NCBI GenBank assembly: GCA_021414065.1
Contig: JAIOPE010000044.1
Location: forward strand, 1-38,028
DNA length: 38,028 nt
Direction of reading: 5' to 3'
From: Planctomycetota bacterium
GTDB taxonomy: Bacteria > Planctomycetota > JAJSAM01 > JAJVHW01
Numbering within the stretch: the first letter of the stretch is position 1; each line of letters opens with the position of its first letter. Positions 1 through 6,563 of this stretch are shown one piece after another. The position numbers were made by a program, and so were the translations under genes. The notes beneath the pieces are model-generated. The model did no database searches and was not told where the DNA came from. It saw nothing but the letters and a program-made list of their open reading frames with translations.

Positions 1-132
1 GTGAACAGTCTCGCCCAGGCCGCGCGCGCTCGTGCCCGCGGGTACCGCAACGCGGACACCTTCATCACGATGATCTACCTGATCGCCGGCCGCCTGCGGT
101 TTGACCTACCCGCCCTCACCCATTCGCGGTAG
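1..132 (+). CDS. C-terminal end of a transposase, ISL3-like (partial)
   Basis: The window opens inside a reading frame that runs in frame 1 to a TAG at 130-132. The visible 43 residues contain ARGYRNADTFITMIYLIAGRL, or a close match, the hydrophobic C-terminal signature I associate with DDE transposases of the ISL3 (IS204/IS1001/IS1096) group. The first codon shown is GTG, but this is probably an internal valine because ISL3 transposases are about 400 residues long. The DDE catalytic residues would lie to the left of the window. Family assignment rests on memory of the C-terminal motif only, so a different transposase family is possible. Confidence 0.5.
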   Translation: MNSLAQAARARARGYRNADTFITMIYLIAGRLRFDLPALTHSR

Positions 133-228
133 CGAGGAGCCTGAAATGAGGAGGCCAGCTCCCCGGACGAAGTAACCCCCACAGGGTGTTCAGTCCGCCA
201 GCGGGCCTCGCGCCCAAAGGAGCCGATT

Positions 229-318
229 ATGTAGAAGTCTACGCGGATCGTCCTCGGGTTCGACATCGGAGATCGCGCATCGGTCGTCGAGTTGCTCGAC
301 CGGGAGACGGGCGCAGTC
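229..318 (+). pseudogene. Possible decayed 5' end of an IS110-like transposase
   Basis: A good ribosome-binding sequence (aaaggag at 216-222) precedes an ATG at 229, which is followed at once by an in-frame TAG (232-234). Beyond the stop the frame reads STRIVLGFDIGDRASVVELL and then DRETGAV. This resembles the N-terminal start of IS110-family (DEDD) transposases, where the first catalytic Asp lies in a GxDxG/GxDxS context. Similarity ends near 318, where the repeat with ggggacag begins, as if the element had been broken there. About 28 residues are too few for certainty; an actin-fold or ROK-like start could look similar. Confidence 0.35.
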
Positions 319-437
319 GGGGACAGGGCTCAGTTGAGCGGTTCGCTGTCACGCCAAGCCCGCGGTCGTCGTCCGCGCGCCTCCCCACGCTCGCGGCCGC
401 CGCCACGCCCCGACGCTCGCGCGCGGCGCGCCGACTG
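319..437. repeat. Diverged direct repeat, copy 1 (partner 3321-3437)
   Basis: Three blocks recur in the same order and with nearly the same spacing about 3000 bp downstream: cggggac followed by cagttgagc (319-339), gtcacgc (349-355), and gcgcggcgcgccga (421-434). A fourth block, acgccgtcccc near 524, also recurs after an extra stretch of about 70 bp that copy 2 lacks. The region between the two copies holds exactly the ATPase and VapBC45-like genes. The intervening bases align only loosely, so the copies are old or heavily edited. Confidence 0.5.
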
Positions 438-585
438 ACGGGACTGCGGTGCCCGCCCACACTGCGATCCCCGTCTGCGTGCGTGGAACTGACGAGGAGC
501 ACCGGGAAGTTCGTAAGCTCACGCCGTCCCCGAGCGCAAGTGACCGTCTAAACGCCGATTAGATTGACAAAACAGACGGCACATA

Positions 586-602
586 GTTCACTTTCCCCGT
601 GG
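586..602. repeat. Short repeat motif gttcactttc-cccg at gene start
   Basis: The sequence gttcactttc (586-595) recurs exactly as the last ten bases of the window (38019-38028). A shorter form, cactttc, occurs at 3314-3320 directly before ggggac. Here it abuts the GTG start of the ATPase gene, with an in-frame TAG at 584-586 just upstream, so the motif appears to define the 5' edge of that gene. The combination of an ...actttc block with ggggac resembles short dispersed elements I associate with some deep-branching bacteria, but I cannot confirm the family. Confidence 0.4.
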
Positions 603-2026
603 ACCGAACACGGACCTCTGCACTCGCTGCCTGGGCCGCCGCGGGCGACCGGAAGCCGCTCGTCCTTCGCGGGGCGCGGCAGGTGGGGAAGTCGTGGCTC
701 GTCCGCGACTGGGGCTCGCGGCGGTACGCGGCGATTGCCGAGGCGAACCTCGAACGGCGTCCGGAGATCGCGGCGTGCTTCGCCGACAACGATCCGCGCG
801 CCGCGCTGCGCCGACTTGAGGCGGTGCTCGCCCGGTCCATCCCCGCGGACGGTTCGGCCCTCCTGTTCCTCGACGAGATCCAGGCGTCGCCGCAGGTGCT
901 CGCGAAGCTGCGCTGGTTCGCCGAGGAACTGCCCACGCTCCCGGTGATCGCGGCGGGGTCGCTCCTCGACATCGCGCTCGCTGACCCCGCGCTCTCGATG
1001 CCGGTCGGCCGCGTGACATACCTGCACCTCGAGCCGATGGGCTTCGTCGAGTTCCTCCTCGCCGTCGGCGATGCGCCGCTCGCCGCGTGGCTGCAGCGCG
1101 ACGTCACGTTAGCGACGATCGAAGCCGGGACGGCCATGCCGCCGCCGCTCCACGACCGCGCAACGGCCCGGTATCGCGAGTGGCTCCTCGTCGGCGGCAT
1201 GCCGGCGGCGGTGAACGCCTGGCGGGAGGGACGGAGCGCCGCGGACGTGTCGTCGATCCACCGGGATCTGCTCGCCTCGCTCCGGGACGACTTCGCGAAG
1301 TACGCGTCGATGGCGCACCGCGGGAGGCTCGACGCCGTGCTCGCGTCGGTGCCGCGTCAGCTCGGCGGCAAGTTCGTCTACCGCGCCGCAGATCCGGACG
1401 ATCGGGCGGAGCCGCTGCGCCGGGCCGTCGAGCTGCTCTGCCGTGCGCGCGTGTGCCATCGCGTGGCCGCGTGCTCCGCGCGCGGCGTGCCTCTCGGCGC
1501 CGACGCCGACGAGCGCCGGTTCAAGCTCCTTCACCTCGACGTGGGGCTCGCCTGCACGTCGCTCGGGCTCGATCTCCGGACGATCGAGTCGGCGGCGGAC
1601 GTCTCCCTCGTGAACGGCGGGGCGATCGCGGACCAGGCCGTGGGGCAGCTCCTTCGGCTCACGTTCCCGGCGAACGCGGAGCCCGCCCTCCACTGGTGGC
1701 AGCGCGATCGGGCGGGTGCGGAGGCGGAAGTCGATTACGTCGTCGCGCACGGGGCGCGCGTCGTTCCGGTCGAAGTGAAGTCCGGCGCGACGGGACGGCT
1801 GCGGAGCCTTCACGAGTTCGTCGCGGAGCGCGGACTTGTCGCGGCCGTGCGAATCGGCGCGGCGCCGCCCGTCGTCCAACCCGTGGACGCGCCGCTCCGC
1901 GAGGGTCGGCGCGTCCGGTACCGGCTGCTCTCGCTCCCTCCATATCTCACGGAGGAGCTGCCGCGGCTGCTCGACGGGTTCCTCGCGTCAGAAGGGCCGA
2001 CGCGGGGCGGGGCGGGGACGACGTAG
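599..2026 (+). CDS. AAA ATPase with C-terminal DUF4143-type domain
   Basis: A 475-residue protein of the AAA_14/DUF4143 family. These P-loop ATPases are widespread in mobile and toxin-rich regions; their cellular role is not established. The Walker A motif is GARQVGKS (about residues 25-32), and Walker B is LFLDEIQ (about 89-95). The C-terminal part carries E-VDYVV...VPVEVKSG, an E-D-ExK arrangement typical of the PD-(D/E)xK-like nuclease fold in this family. GTG at 599 is the only usable start: an in-frame TAG lies five codons upstream. The N-terminus is about 8 residues shorter than I expect for the family, and the preceding bases are the gttcactttc motif, so the original 5' end may have been replaced. 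Core motifs are intact, so the gene may still be functional. It is followed after 156 bp by a toxin-antitoxin pair. Confidence 0.85.
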   Translation: MDRTRTSALAAWAAAGDRKPLVLRGARQVGKSWLVRDWGSRRYAAIAEANLERRPEIAACFADNDPRAALRRLEAVLARSIPADGSALLFLDEIQASPQVLAKLRWFAEELPTLPVIAAGSLLDIALADPALSMPVGRVTYLHLEPMGFVEFLLAVGDAPLAAWLQRDVTLATIEAGTAMPPPLHDRATARYREWLLVGGMPAAVNAWREGRSAADVSSIHRDLLASLRDDFAKYASMAHRGRLDAVLASVPRQLGGKFVYRAADPDDRAEPLRRAVELLCRARVCHRVAACSARGVPLGADADERRFKLLHLDVGLACTSLGLDLRTIESAADVSLVNGGAIADQAVGQLLRLTFPANAEPALHWWQRDRAGAEAEVDYVVAHGARVVPVEVKSGATGRLRSLHEFVAERGLVAAVRIGAAPPVVQPVDAPLREGRRVRYRLLSLPPYLTEELPRLLDGFLASEGPTRGGAGTT

Positions 2027-2182
2027 GGGACGGTCACTCGAGCATCCGCCGTGGACAATCTGGTGCGCGTGGGACGCAGCGAGGCCGCACGCAATGGCGG
2101 AGGCTGTCGTTCGAGCGACCACGTCGTCCGATGCGTCCAGGTTGTCGACCGATCCCGTAGGATTCCGATGTAGGACGACACC

Positions 2183-2911
2183 GTGACCACGACCACCCTG
2201 ACCGCGATCCCGCAACTCGGCGAGGGCATCTACACCCTCGGCGACGCGGCTCGGCTCGTCGGCGTCCCCGGGCGTCAGGTGCGCCGCTGGGTGCTCGGTC
2301 ACCGCTACTCCAACGACGGCTCTCCGTCCGAGTCGGGTCCGATGTGGCGGAATCATGTGCTGCCGGGAGTCGACCCTGTCACGCTCAGCTTCCTCGACCT
2401 GCTGATGGTGCGCTTCGTTCACGAACTCGAGGATCAGGAGATCACCTGGCCGCGTATCCGCCGCCTGATCCAGAAGGCCGAGCAGCGCCTGCACACGACG
2501 CACCCGCTCTGCTCCCGGCGGTTCAAGACGGACGGCCACGCGCTGTTCCTCGAGACGCTGCGCGAGGATGGCGCGAGCGATCTGGAGGATGTGGAGCACA
2601 GCCAACTCGCGATCCGGTCGATCATGGCGCCGTTCGTCGCGGACCTTGACTTCGGCGACCTCGAGTTCCCGCTCCGCTGGTGGCCGATGGGGAAGAGCCG
2701 GGCCGTCGTAATCGACCCGCGTCGGTCGCGGGGACAACCGATCGCGGCCCGATCGGGCGTTCCTACGTGGACGTTGGCCCGCGCGGTTCGCGGCGAGATG
2801 CGCAACGGCGAACGCTCGCGCGCGCAGTCGATCGAGCACGTGGCGGAGTGGTACGACGCGACGCCCGACGAGGTTCGGGACGCGTGTGCCTTCGAGAAGC
2901 ACGCTGCGTGA
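2183..2911 (+). CDS. VapB45-like antitoxin (MerR-like HTH plus DUF433)
   Basis: A 242-residue protein with an N-terminal MerR-like helix-turn-helix (YTLGDAARLVGVPGRQVRRW, about residues 17-36). The middle region is helical, and the C-terminus is DUF433-like: IAARSGVPTWTLA, then a helix, then SIEHVAEWYDATPDEVRDA. DUF433 proteins with such an HTH are the antitoxin half of VapBC45-type systems: they bind the operator and neutralise the toxin. The GTG start at 2183 follows taggac, a weak ribosome-binding site. The stop overlaps the start of the downstream gene by four bases (GTGA), the usual tight coupling of antitoxin and toxin. Autoregulation of the operon through the HTH is expected from the family but no operator was identified. 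Confidence 0.75.
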   Translation: MTTTTLTAIPQLGEGIYTLGDAARLVGVPGRQVRRWVLGHRYSNDGSPSESGPMWRNHVLPGVDPVTLSFLDLLMVRFVHELEDQEITWPRIRRLIQKAEQRLHTTHPLCSRRFKTDGHALFLETLREDGASDLEDVEHSQLAIRSIMAPFVADLDFGDLEFPLRWWPMGKSRAVVIDPRRSRGQPIAARSGVPTWTLARAVRGEMRNGERSRAQSIEHVAEWYDATPDEVRDACAFEKHAA

Positions 2912-3306
2912 AGGTGTTCTTCGACAACTGCGTCTCGCACAAACTCGTCGAGTGCATCCGGATCATCGAGTCTCCACCGGCGACCTGGAGACTGATCCAC
3001 CTCCGAGACCGATTCCCGCCTTCGGTTCCAGACGAACTGTGGATTCCGGAGCTGAAGGAGGAGGGTGACTGGCGCATCGTCACCTCCGACGACATGATCC
3101 GGAAGCGCAAGGCACAGCAACCGCTCTGGCGCGGATCCGGACTGATCGTCGTGTGGATGGCCGGGGGATGGGCCCAACTCGACCGGTGGACCCAGGCGTC
3201 GAAGTTCCTGCACGCATGGCCGCGCCTCCGAGACGACCTGTGCATGGCCCGCCCTGGCGATCACTTCGAACTCGCCATGAACGGCCGCTGCACCAAGATC
3301 GGCTGA
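2908..3306 (+). CDS. VapC45-like PIN-fold toxin
   Basis: A 132-residue protein starting at GTG 2908, inside the overlap with the antitoxin gene. It begins VKVFFDNCVSHKLVECI, the reduced PIN-like start in which the first acidic residue is D6 (FFDNC). It continues with WIPELKEEGDWRIVTSDDMI, where E and the DD pair supply further candidate metal ligands. PIN-like toxins of this group are expected to be ribonucleases, and the nearest described family is the VapC45/PIN_8-like group paired with DUF433 antitoxins. The order antitoxin-toxin, the overlap and the sizes all support a toxin-antitoxin module. Activity is not shown by the sequence. The longer open frame starting at 2680 overlaps the antitoxin and is not the gene start. 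Confidence 0.72.
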   Translation: MKVFFDNCVSHKLVECIRIIESPPATWRLIHLRDRFPPSVPDELWIPELKEEGDWRIVTSDDMIRKRKAQQPLWRGSGLIVVWMAGGWAQLDRWTQASKFLHAWPRLRDDLCMARPGDHFELAMNGRCTKIG

Positions 3307-3313
3307 ACGAGGC

Positions 3314-3452
3314 CACTTTCGGGGACCGGTCCAGTTGAGCAGTTGCCCGTCACGCGAGCGCGGCGCCCCTCCCGTCGAAGCTCCACGATCGCTACAGCAG
3401 CCACGACGCGTCGCACGCGCGGCGCGCCGAACGAAGTGAACGCCGTCCCCTA
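3314..3452. repeat. Diverged direct repeat, copy 2 (partner 319-437)
   Basis: The short gap between the toxin gene and the convergent kinase gene starts with cactttc-ggggacc (3314-3327), then ccagttgagc (3331-3340), gtcacgc (3349-3355), gcgcggcgcgccga (3417-3430) and aacgccgtcccc (3439-3450). The same blocks occur in the same order at 319-437 and near 524. Together the copies bracket the ATPase and toxin-antitoxin genes. No other feature is seen in this gap. Confidence 0.5.
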
Positions 3453-4799
3453 CTACCCGCCCGCCAGCTCCTCGATCTCCGCCATCGTCACCGTCCGCGC
3501 GGCGGGGTCGGGCTGGAGGGCGCGTTGGACGATCCCGGCCCACGGCTCCGGGAGGTCGGCGGCCATCGCGGCGGGATCGACGTCGTTGATGGCGCGGAGG
3601 ATCTGGCCGATGGCGGTGCCGGCGAACGCGGGGCGGAGGGTGAAGCACTCCCACGCGATCACGCCGAAGGCGAAGACGTCGGCGGCGCCGGTGGTGGGGT
3701 GGCCGCGGAAACGCTCGGGAGACATGTAGCGCGGAGTGCCGGACGTCGGGCCCGGACGGGTCTGGTCGAGGTCGCGCGGGTCGGCGCGGCGGGCGAGTCC
3801 AAAGTCGAGGACCTTGGCGGCGCCGCCGGGAAGGACCATCACGTTGCCGGGCTTGAGGTCGCCGTGGACGATGTGACGCGCATGCGCCGCGGCGAGGCCG
3901 CTCGCGATCCCGATGAGCGCGCGCGCGGCCTCCGTCGGAGCGAGATCCTTGGCGGCGATGCGTCGCGCAAGGGTCACGCCGCCGAGGCACTCCATCGCAA
4001 GGAGCGGGATGCCCTCGCTGTCGTCCACGTCGTAGATCGTGCAGATGTTCGGGTGCGCGAGCGCCGCGGCGAGGCGCGCTTCCTCGATCATGGTGCCGAC
4101 CGTGGCCTTCGCGCCGGGCCGGAACACCTTCAGCGCGACGACGCGGTCGAGGGCGATGTCGCGCGCGCGGAAGACGTACGCGTTGCCGCCGGAACCAAGT
4201 GGGGCCTCGATCCGGTAACGCGAGACGACGCGGCCGGGCTGCATCTGCGCCTCAACGTCGATCGCCTCGCGCCCCGCACGCCAGTCCACGGGGCAGAGGC
4301 CGCCCGTGCGCAACGCGGAGAGCACGCGGAGGGTCTCGTCGGTTCCGCGGCCGACCGTGAGCGGGAGGACGACGTGGCACTGGAGGCGGCCGTCGGGGTC
4401 GATCAGGAAGAGGCCGCGGAGGGCAACGCCGCGTTCCTCGTCGAGCACGCCGAAGGCGCGCGCAACGCCGCCGCCCACGTCGCTCGCGAGCGGGAAGGCG
4501 AGGCCCTCGACGCCGCCCGCGTGCTGCGGGGTGGCGAGCCACTTCGCGTGGACGTCGGGGGCGTCCACGCTGATGCCGACGACGTCGCAGTCGTTCGCGC
4601 GGAACTCGTCGATTCGGGCGGAGGCGCCCGTCAGCTCCGTCGGGCACACGAGCGAGAAGTCGCGCGGGTAGAAGAGGACGGCGAGCCAGCGTCCGCAGTG
4701 GTCGCGAAGGCGGCTGCGGCCGAACGTCACAGACCCGCCGTGCGCGGGGATCGCGCACGGCAGGTCGAAGTCAGGAGCGGGAAGGCCGACCCGGACCAC
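3453..4799 (-). CDS. 2-Cys peroxiredoxin fused to a Ser/Thr protein kinase
   Basis: A 448-residue fusion. Residues 1-180 form a typical AhpC/TSA 2-Cys peroxiredoxin: VGLPAPDFDLP start, active-site YPRDFSLVCPTEL with peroxidatic Cys52, and a C-terminal resolving-type cysteine in GLCPVDW (Cys169). Residues 190-448 form a complete protein kinase: glycine loop LGSGGNAYV (201-209), VALKVF (Lys224), HIVHGDLKPGN (catalytic Asp314, with Gly replacing Arg of the HRD motif), LDFGLA (Asp332) and GTPRYMSPE. There is no transmembrane segment or PASTA repeat after the kinase, so the protein should be cytosolic. The GTG start at 4799 shares one base with the stop of the upstream lipoprotein gene (TAGTG), implying translational coupling. 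Inference: peroxide sensed or reduced by the N-terminal domain could control kinase activity. No frameshift separates the two domains. Confidence 0.88.
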   Translation of the reverse strand: MVRVGLPAPDFDLPCAIPAHGGSVTFGRSRLRDHCGRWLAVLFYPRDFSLVCPTELTGASARIDEFRANDCDVVGISVDAPDVHAKWLATPQHAGGVEGLAFPLASDVGGGVARAFGVLDEERGVALRGLFLIDPDGRLQCHVVLPLTVGRGTDETLRVLSALRTGGLCPVDWRAGREAIDVEAQMQPGRVVSRYRIEAPLGSGGNAYVFRARDIALDRVVALKVFRPGAKATVGTMIEEARLAAALAHPNICTIYDVDDSEGIPLLAMECLGGVTLARRIAAKDLAPTEAARALIGIASGLAAAHARHIVHGDLKPGNVMVLPGGAAKVLDFGLARRADPRDLDQTRPGPTSGTPRYMSPERFRGHPTTGAADVFAFGVIAWECFTLRPAFAGTAIGQILRAINDVDPAAMAADLPEPWAGIVQRALQPDPAARTVTMAEIEELAGG

Positions 4800-5077
4800 T
4801 ACTTCTTCGCGGCGTCGAGCTTCGCGAGGAAGGGCTTCGGGTCCTTGTTGAAGTCCGCAACGCAGTCCTTGCAGCAGAAGCGGACCTCGCGGCCCTCGTG
4901 CTGGATGGAGACGAACGCCCCCATGCCGCCGAGCTTCTCGCCGCTGACGACGCACTCGGTGAGCGGATAGGTGTCGGCCGCGCCGGCGGCGGGGGCCGTG
5001 GTCTTGGCGGGCTCGCCGCCGCACGCGGCGACGGTCAGAGCGGCGGCAAGGGTCAGAGCGAGGGTCGTGAGACGCAT
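4799..5077 (-). CDS. YHS-like metal-binding lipoprotein
   Basis: A 92-residue secreted lipoprotein. It has a signal peptide (MRLTTLALTLAAALTVAAC) with lipobox cysteine at residue 19, a short Ala/Thr/Pro linker, then YPLTECVVSGEKLGGMGAF and a CCKDC cluster (REVRFCCKDCVADFNKDP). This is the pattern of short YHS/TRASH-type heavy-metal-binding domains common on bacterial envelope proteins. The ATG at 5077 is favoured because GGAGG lies six bases upstream; the longer frame to 5344 is Arg-rich noise. It is the first gene of a two-gene unit with the peroxiredoxin-kinase, with the stop and next start overlapping. The metal is unknown; copper is a reasonable guess from the family. Confidence 0.82.
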   Translation of the reverse strand: MRLTTLALTLAAALTVAACGGEPAKTTAPAAGAADTYPLTECVVSGEKLGGMGAFVSIQHEGREVRFCCKDCVADFNKDPKPFLAKLDAAKK

Positions 5078-5088
5078 GGAGGACCTCC
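5078..5088 (-). promoter_or_regulatory. Ribosome-binding site inside a small palindrome
   Basis: On the minus strand the sequence before the lipoprotein ATG reads GGAGGTCCTCC, a perfect five-base palindrome around T. The GGAGG half is the ribosome-binding site at ideal spacing. Its pairing partner lies between it and the start codon, but a one-base loop is too short for a stable hairpin. It therefore fixes the start choice but is weak evidence for regulation. Confidence 0.45.
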
Positions 5089-5335
5089 GGAAGGAGAAGG
5101 GGGGAAGAGTAACGTCCCGCAAGGTGTGGCAACGCGTTCGGCGGGACGATTCGTGTGGCATTTCAGACAGGCGGGAGCGGCCGGCGCGCGACGTGCGGCG
5201 CCCCCGGCGAGGTCGCGGCTCGGTCCGGGGACCGCGGGGCGGCCGGCGTGTCGGGGCGTCACGCAGGGAGTGTCGCAAGCGCGGTGCCGAAGGGTCGGCG
5301 GAGACGGCGGAGGGCGGCTCGGGTGAACGAATTGC

Positions 5336-5357
5336 GCGGGACAAAAAATTGTCCCGC
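5336..5357 (-). terminator. Hairpin after the 6-phosphogluconate dehydrogenase gene
   Basis: A perfect nine-base inverted repeat (gcgggacaa / ttgtcccgc) with a four-base aaaa loop lies nine bases beyond the stop of the gene at 5366-6262. There is no clear T run after the stem, so it is a terminator-like hairpin rather than a textbook intrinsic terminator. It lies between two same-strand genes, separating gnd from the lipoprotein/kinase pair. Confidence 0.6.
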
Positions 5358-5365
5358 CTCGGTAT

Positions 5366-6262
5366 TCACTTCGAGATGACGGCGTGGCCGCCGAACTCGC
5401 GGCGGAGGGCGGCGAGGAGCTTCATCGCGAAGCTGTCGTCCTGCCGGGACTGGAAGCGGGCGAACAGCGCCGCGGCGAGGACGGTCGCGGGAACGTCGCG
5501 GGCGATGGCGGTCTCGACGGCCCAGCGGCCCTCGCCGGAGTCGGAGACGTAGCCGGTGATGGCGTCGAGCTTCGGGTCCTTGCGGAGCGCCTGGTGGGAG
5601 AGGTCGAGGAGCCACGAACGGATGACGCTGCCGTGGCGCCAGAGGCCCGCGACCTGCGCGGGGTCGATGCCCTGGGGGCTCGCCTGGAGGAGTTCGAAGC
5701 CCTCGGCGAGGGACTGCATCATCCCGTACTCGATGGCGTTGTGGACCATCTTGGCGTAGTGGCCCGCGCCGGACGACCCGACGTACGCGAAGCCGTCCTT
5801 CGTGGCGAGCGTGTCGAAGATGGGCCGCACGCGGTCGCACGCGGTCTTGTCACCGCCGACCATGAGGCAGTAGCCCTCCGTCAGGCCGTACAGGCCGCCC
5901 GACGTGCCGCAGTCGAGGTACGCAATCCCCTTCTCCGCGCACTGCGCGGCCCGCGCCGCGTCGTCGCGCCAGTCGGTGTTGCCGCCGTCGATCACGCAGT
6001 CGCCCGGCTCCAGGAGGGCGACGACCTCGGCCAGCACGGCGCGTGTCGCCTCGCCGGATGGCACCATCATCCAGACCGTGCGCGGCGACTTGACCGACGC
6101 GATCGCGCCCTCGATCGACGACGCGGCCGAGGCGCCCTCGGCGGCGAGTTCCTCGCCGATCGCGTGCGAGCGGTCGTACGCCATCACCGAGTGACCGCCG
6201 CGGAGCAGCCGCCGCGTCATGTTCGCGCCCATCTTGCCGAGTCCGACCATCACGATGTCCAT
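5366..6262 (-). CDS. gnd: 6-phosphogluconate dehydrogenase, decarboxylating (short form)
   Basis: A 298-residue enzyme that oxidises and decarboxylates 6-phosphogluconate to ribulose 5-phosphate in the oxidative pentose phosphate pathway. The N-terminus is a Rossmann fold (MDIVMVGLGKMGANM). DCGTSGGLYGLTEGYCLMVG is the family's substrate-binding stretch, and GAGHYAKMVHNAIEYGMMQ contains the catalytic Lys. The length of about 300 residues matches the short YqeC/GntZ-like group, often NAD-preferring, rather than the 470-residue form. The ATG at 6262 follows GGAGGG at a somewhat long spacing; the open frame to 6490 adds Arg/Pro-rich sequence with no homology. It lies downstream of the transaldolase/isomerase gene on the same strand, 301 bp away, and is followed by a hairpin. 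Confidence 0.93.
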   Translation of the reverse strand: MDIVMVGLGKMGANMTRRLLRGGHSVMAYDRSHAIGEELAAEGASAASSIEGAIASVKSPRTVWMMVPSGEATRAVLAEVVALLEPGDCVIDGGNTDWRDDAARAAQCAEKGIAYLDCGTSGGLYGLTEGYCLMVGGDKTACDRVRPIFDTLATKDGFAYVGSSGAGHYAKMVHNAIEYGMMQSLAEGFELLQASPQGIDPAQVAGLWRHGSVIRSWLLDLSHQALRKDPKLDAITGYVSDSGEGRWAVETAIARDVPATVLAAALFARFQSRQDDSFAMKLLAALRREFGGHAVISK

Positions 6263-6375
6263 GCGCTGCAGCCCTCCGGGACACGCGGGAGGCCGGTGTC
6301 CGAACTGCGGAGTATTCACCAGCGCCGGGCGGCGGTGCGCATGAATCGACCGTGCGGGCGGTGGTTCGTTCTGCG

Positions 6376-6535
6376 GTTCGTTCGGAATACCGGCTTCAGC
6401 CGGTCGGCGCTCGGGCGATGGCGCGTTCCCCGGCCAGTGCGGCGCTCGAGAGGCGACCTCTGCGGCCCCCGGCGAGCGCCGAGTCGCCACGAGATGCCGC
6501 CTCCGGCTGAAGCCGGGACTACGAACGAACGAAAC
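6376..6535. repeat. Inverted REP-like pair
   Basis: The imperfect palindrome ccggcttcagccgg at 6391-6404 recurs inverted as ccggctgaagccgg at 6502-6515. The flanks also match in inverted order: ttcgttcg lies on the outer side of both copies (about 6379 and 6518-6526). The pair, about 100 bp apart, lies in the 301-bp gap between gnd and tal-pgi. Paired inverted palindromes in an intergenic gap are typical of REP/BIME elements. No RAYT transposase is in the window. Confidence 0.65.
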
Positions 6536-6553
6536 GAAACGAGCGAGCGAGCG
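6520..6553. repeat. Low-complexity cgaa/gagc tract
   Basis: Next to the second REP-like copy, the sequence runs through short cgaa, cgaaa and gagc units (two to three copies each), ending just before the stop of the transaldolase/isomerase gene. It may be an extension of the REP flank or simple replication slippage. Confidence 0.5.
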
Positions 6554-6563
6554 CGGCAGCGGC

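Larger units (their letters stand above)
133..598. other. Intergenic accessory DNA: IS remnants and repeat
   Basis: This stretch has no convincing intact gene. It holds a possible decayed transposase start (229-318), the first copy of a diverged ~120-bp repeat (319-437), and the 10-mer gttcactttc at 586-595 directly before the next gene. The longer open frames here, on both strands, are rich in Arg, Ser, Pro and Ala, as expected of chance frames in GC-rich DNA. I see no terminator or promoter that I can defend. Confidence 0.6.

Noticed and set aside
186..551. Plus-strand 121-residue and minus-strand 87-residue frames
   Set aside because: Arg/Ser/Pro-rich noise over repeat and IS remnants, no similarity recognised.
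5053..5262. Minus-strand frame with a CLKCH haem-binding-like motif
   Set aside because: A single CxxCH in an Arg/Pro-rich frame with no signal peptide, overlapping the start of the lipoprotein gene; likely chance.
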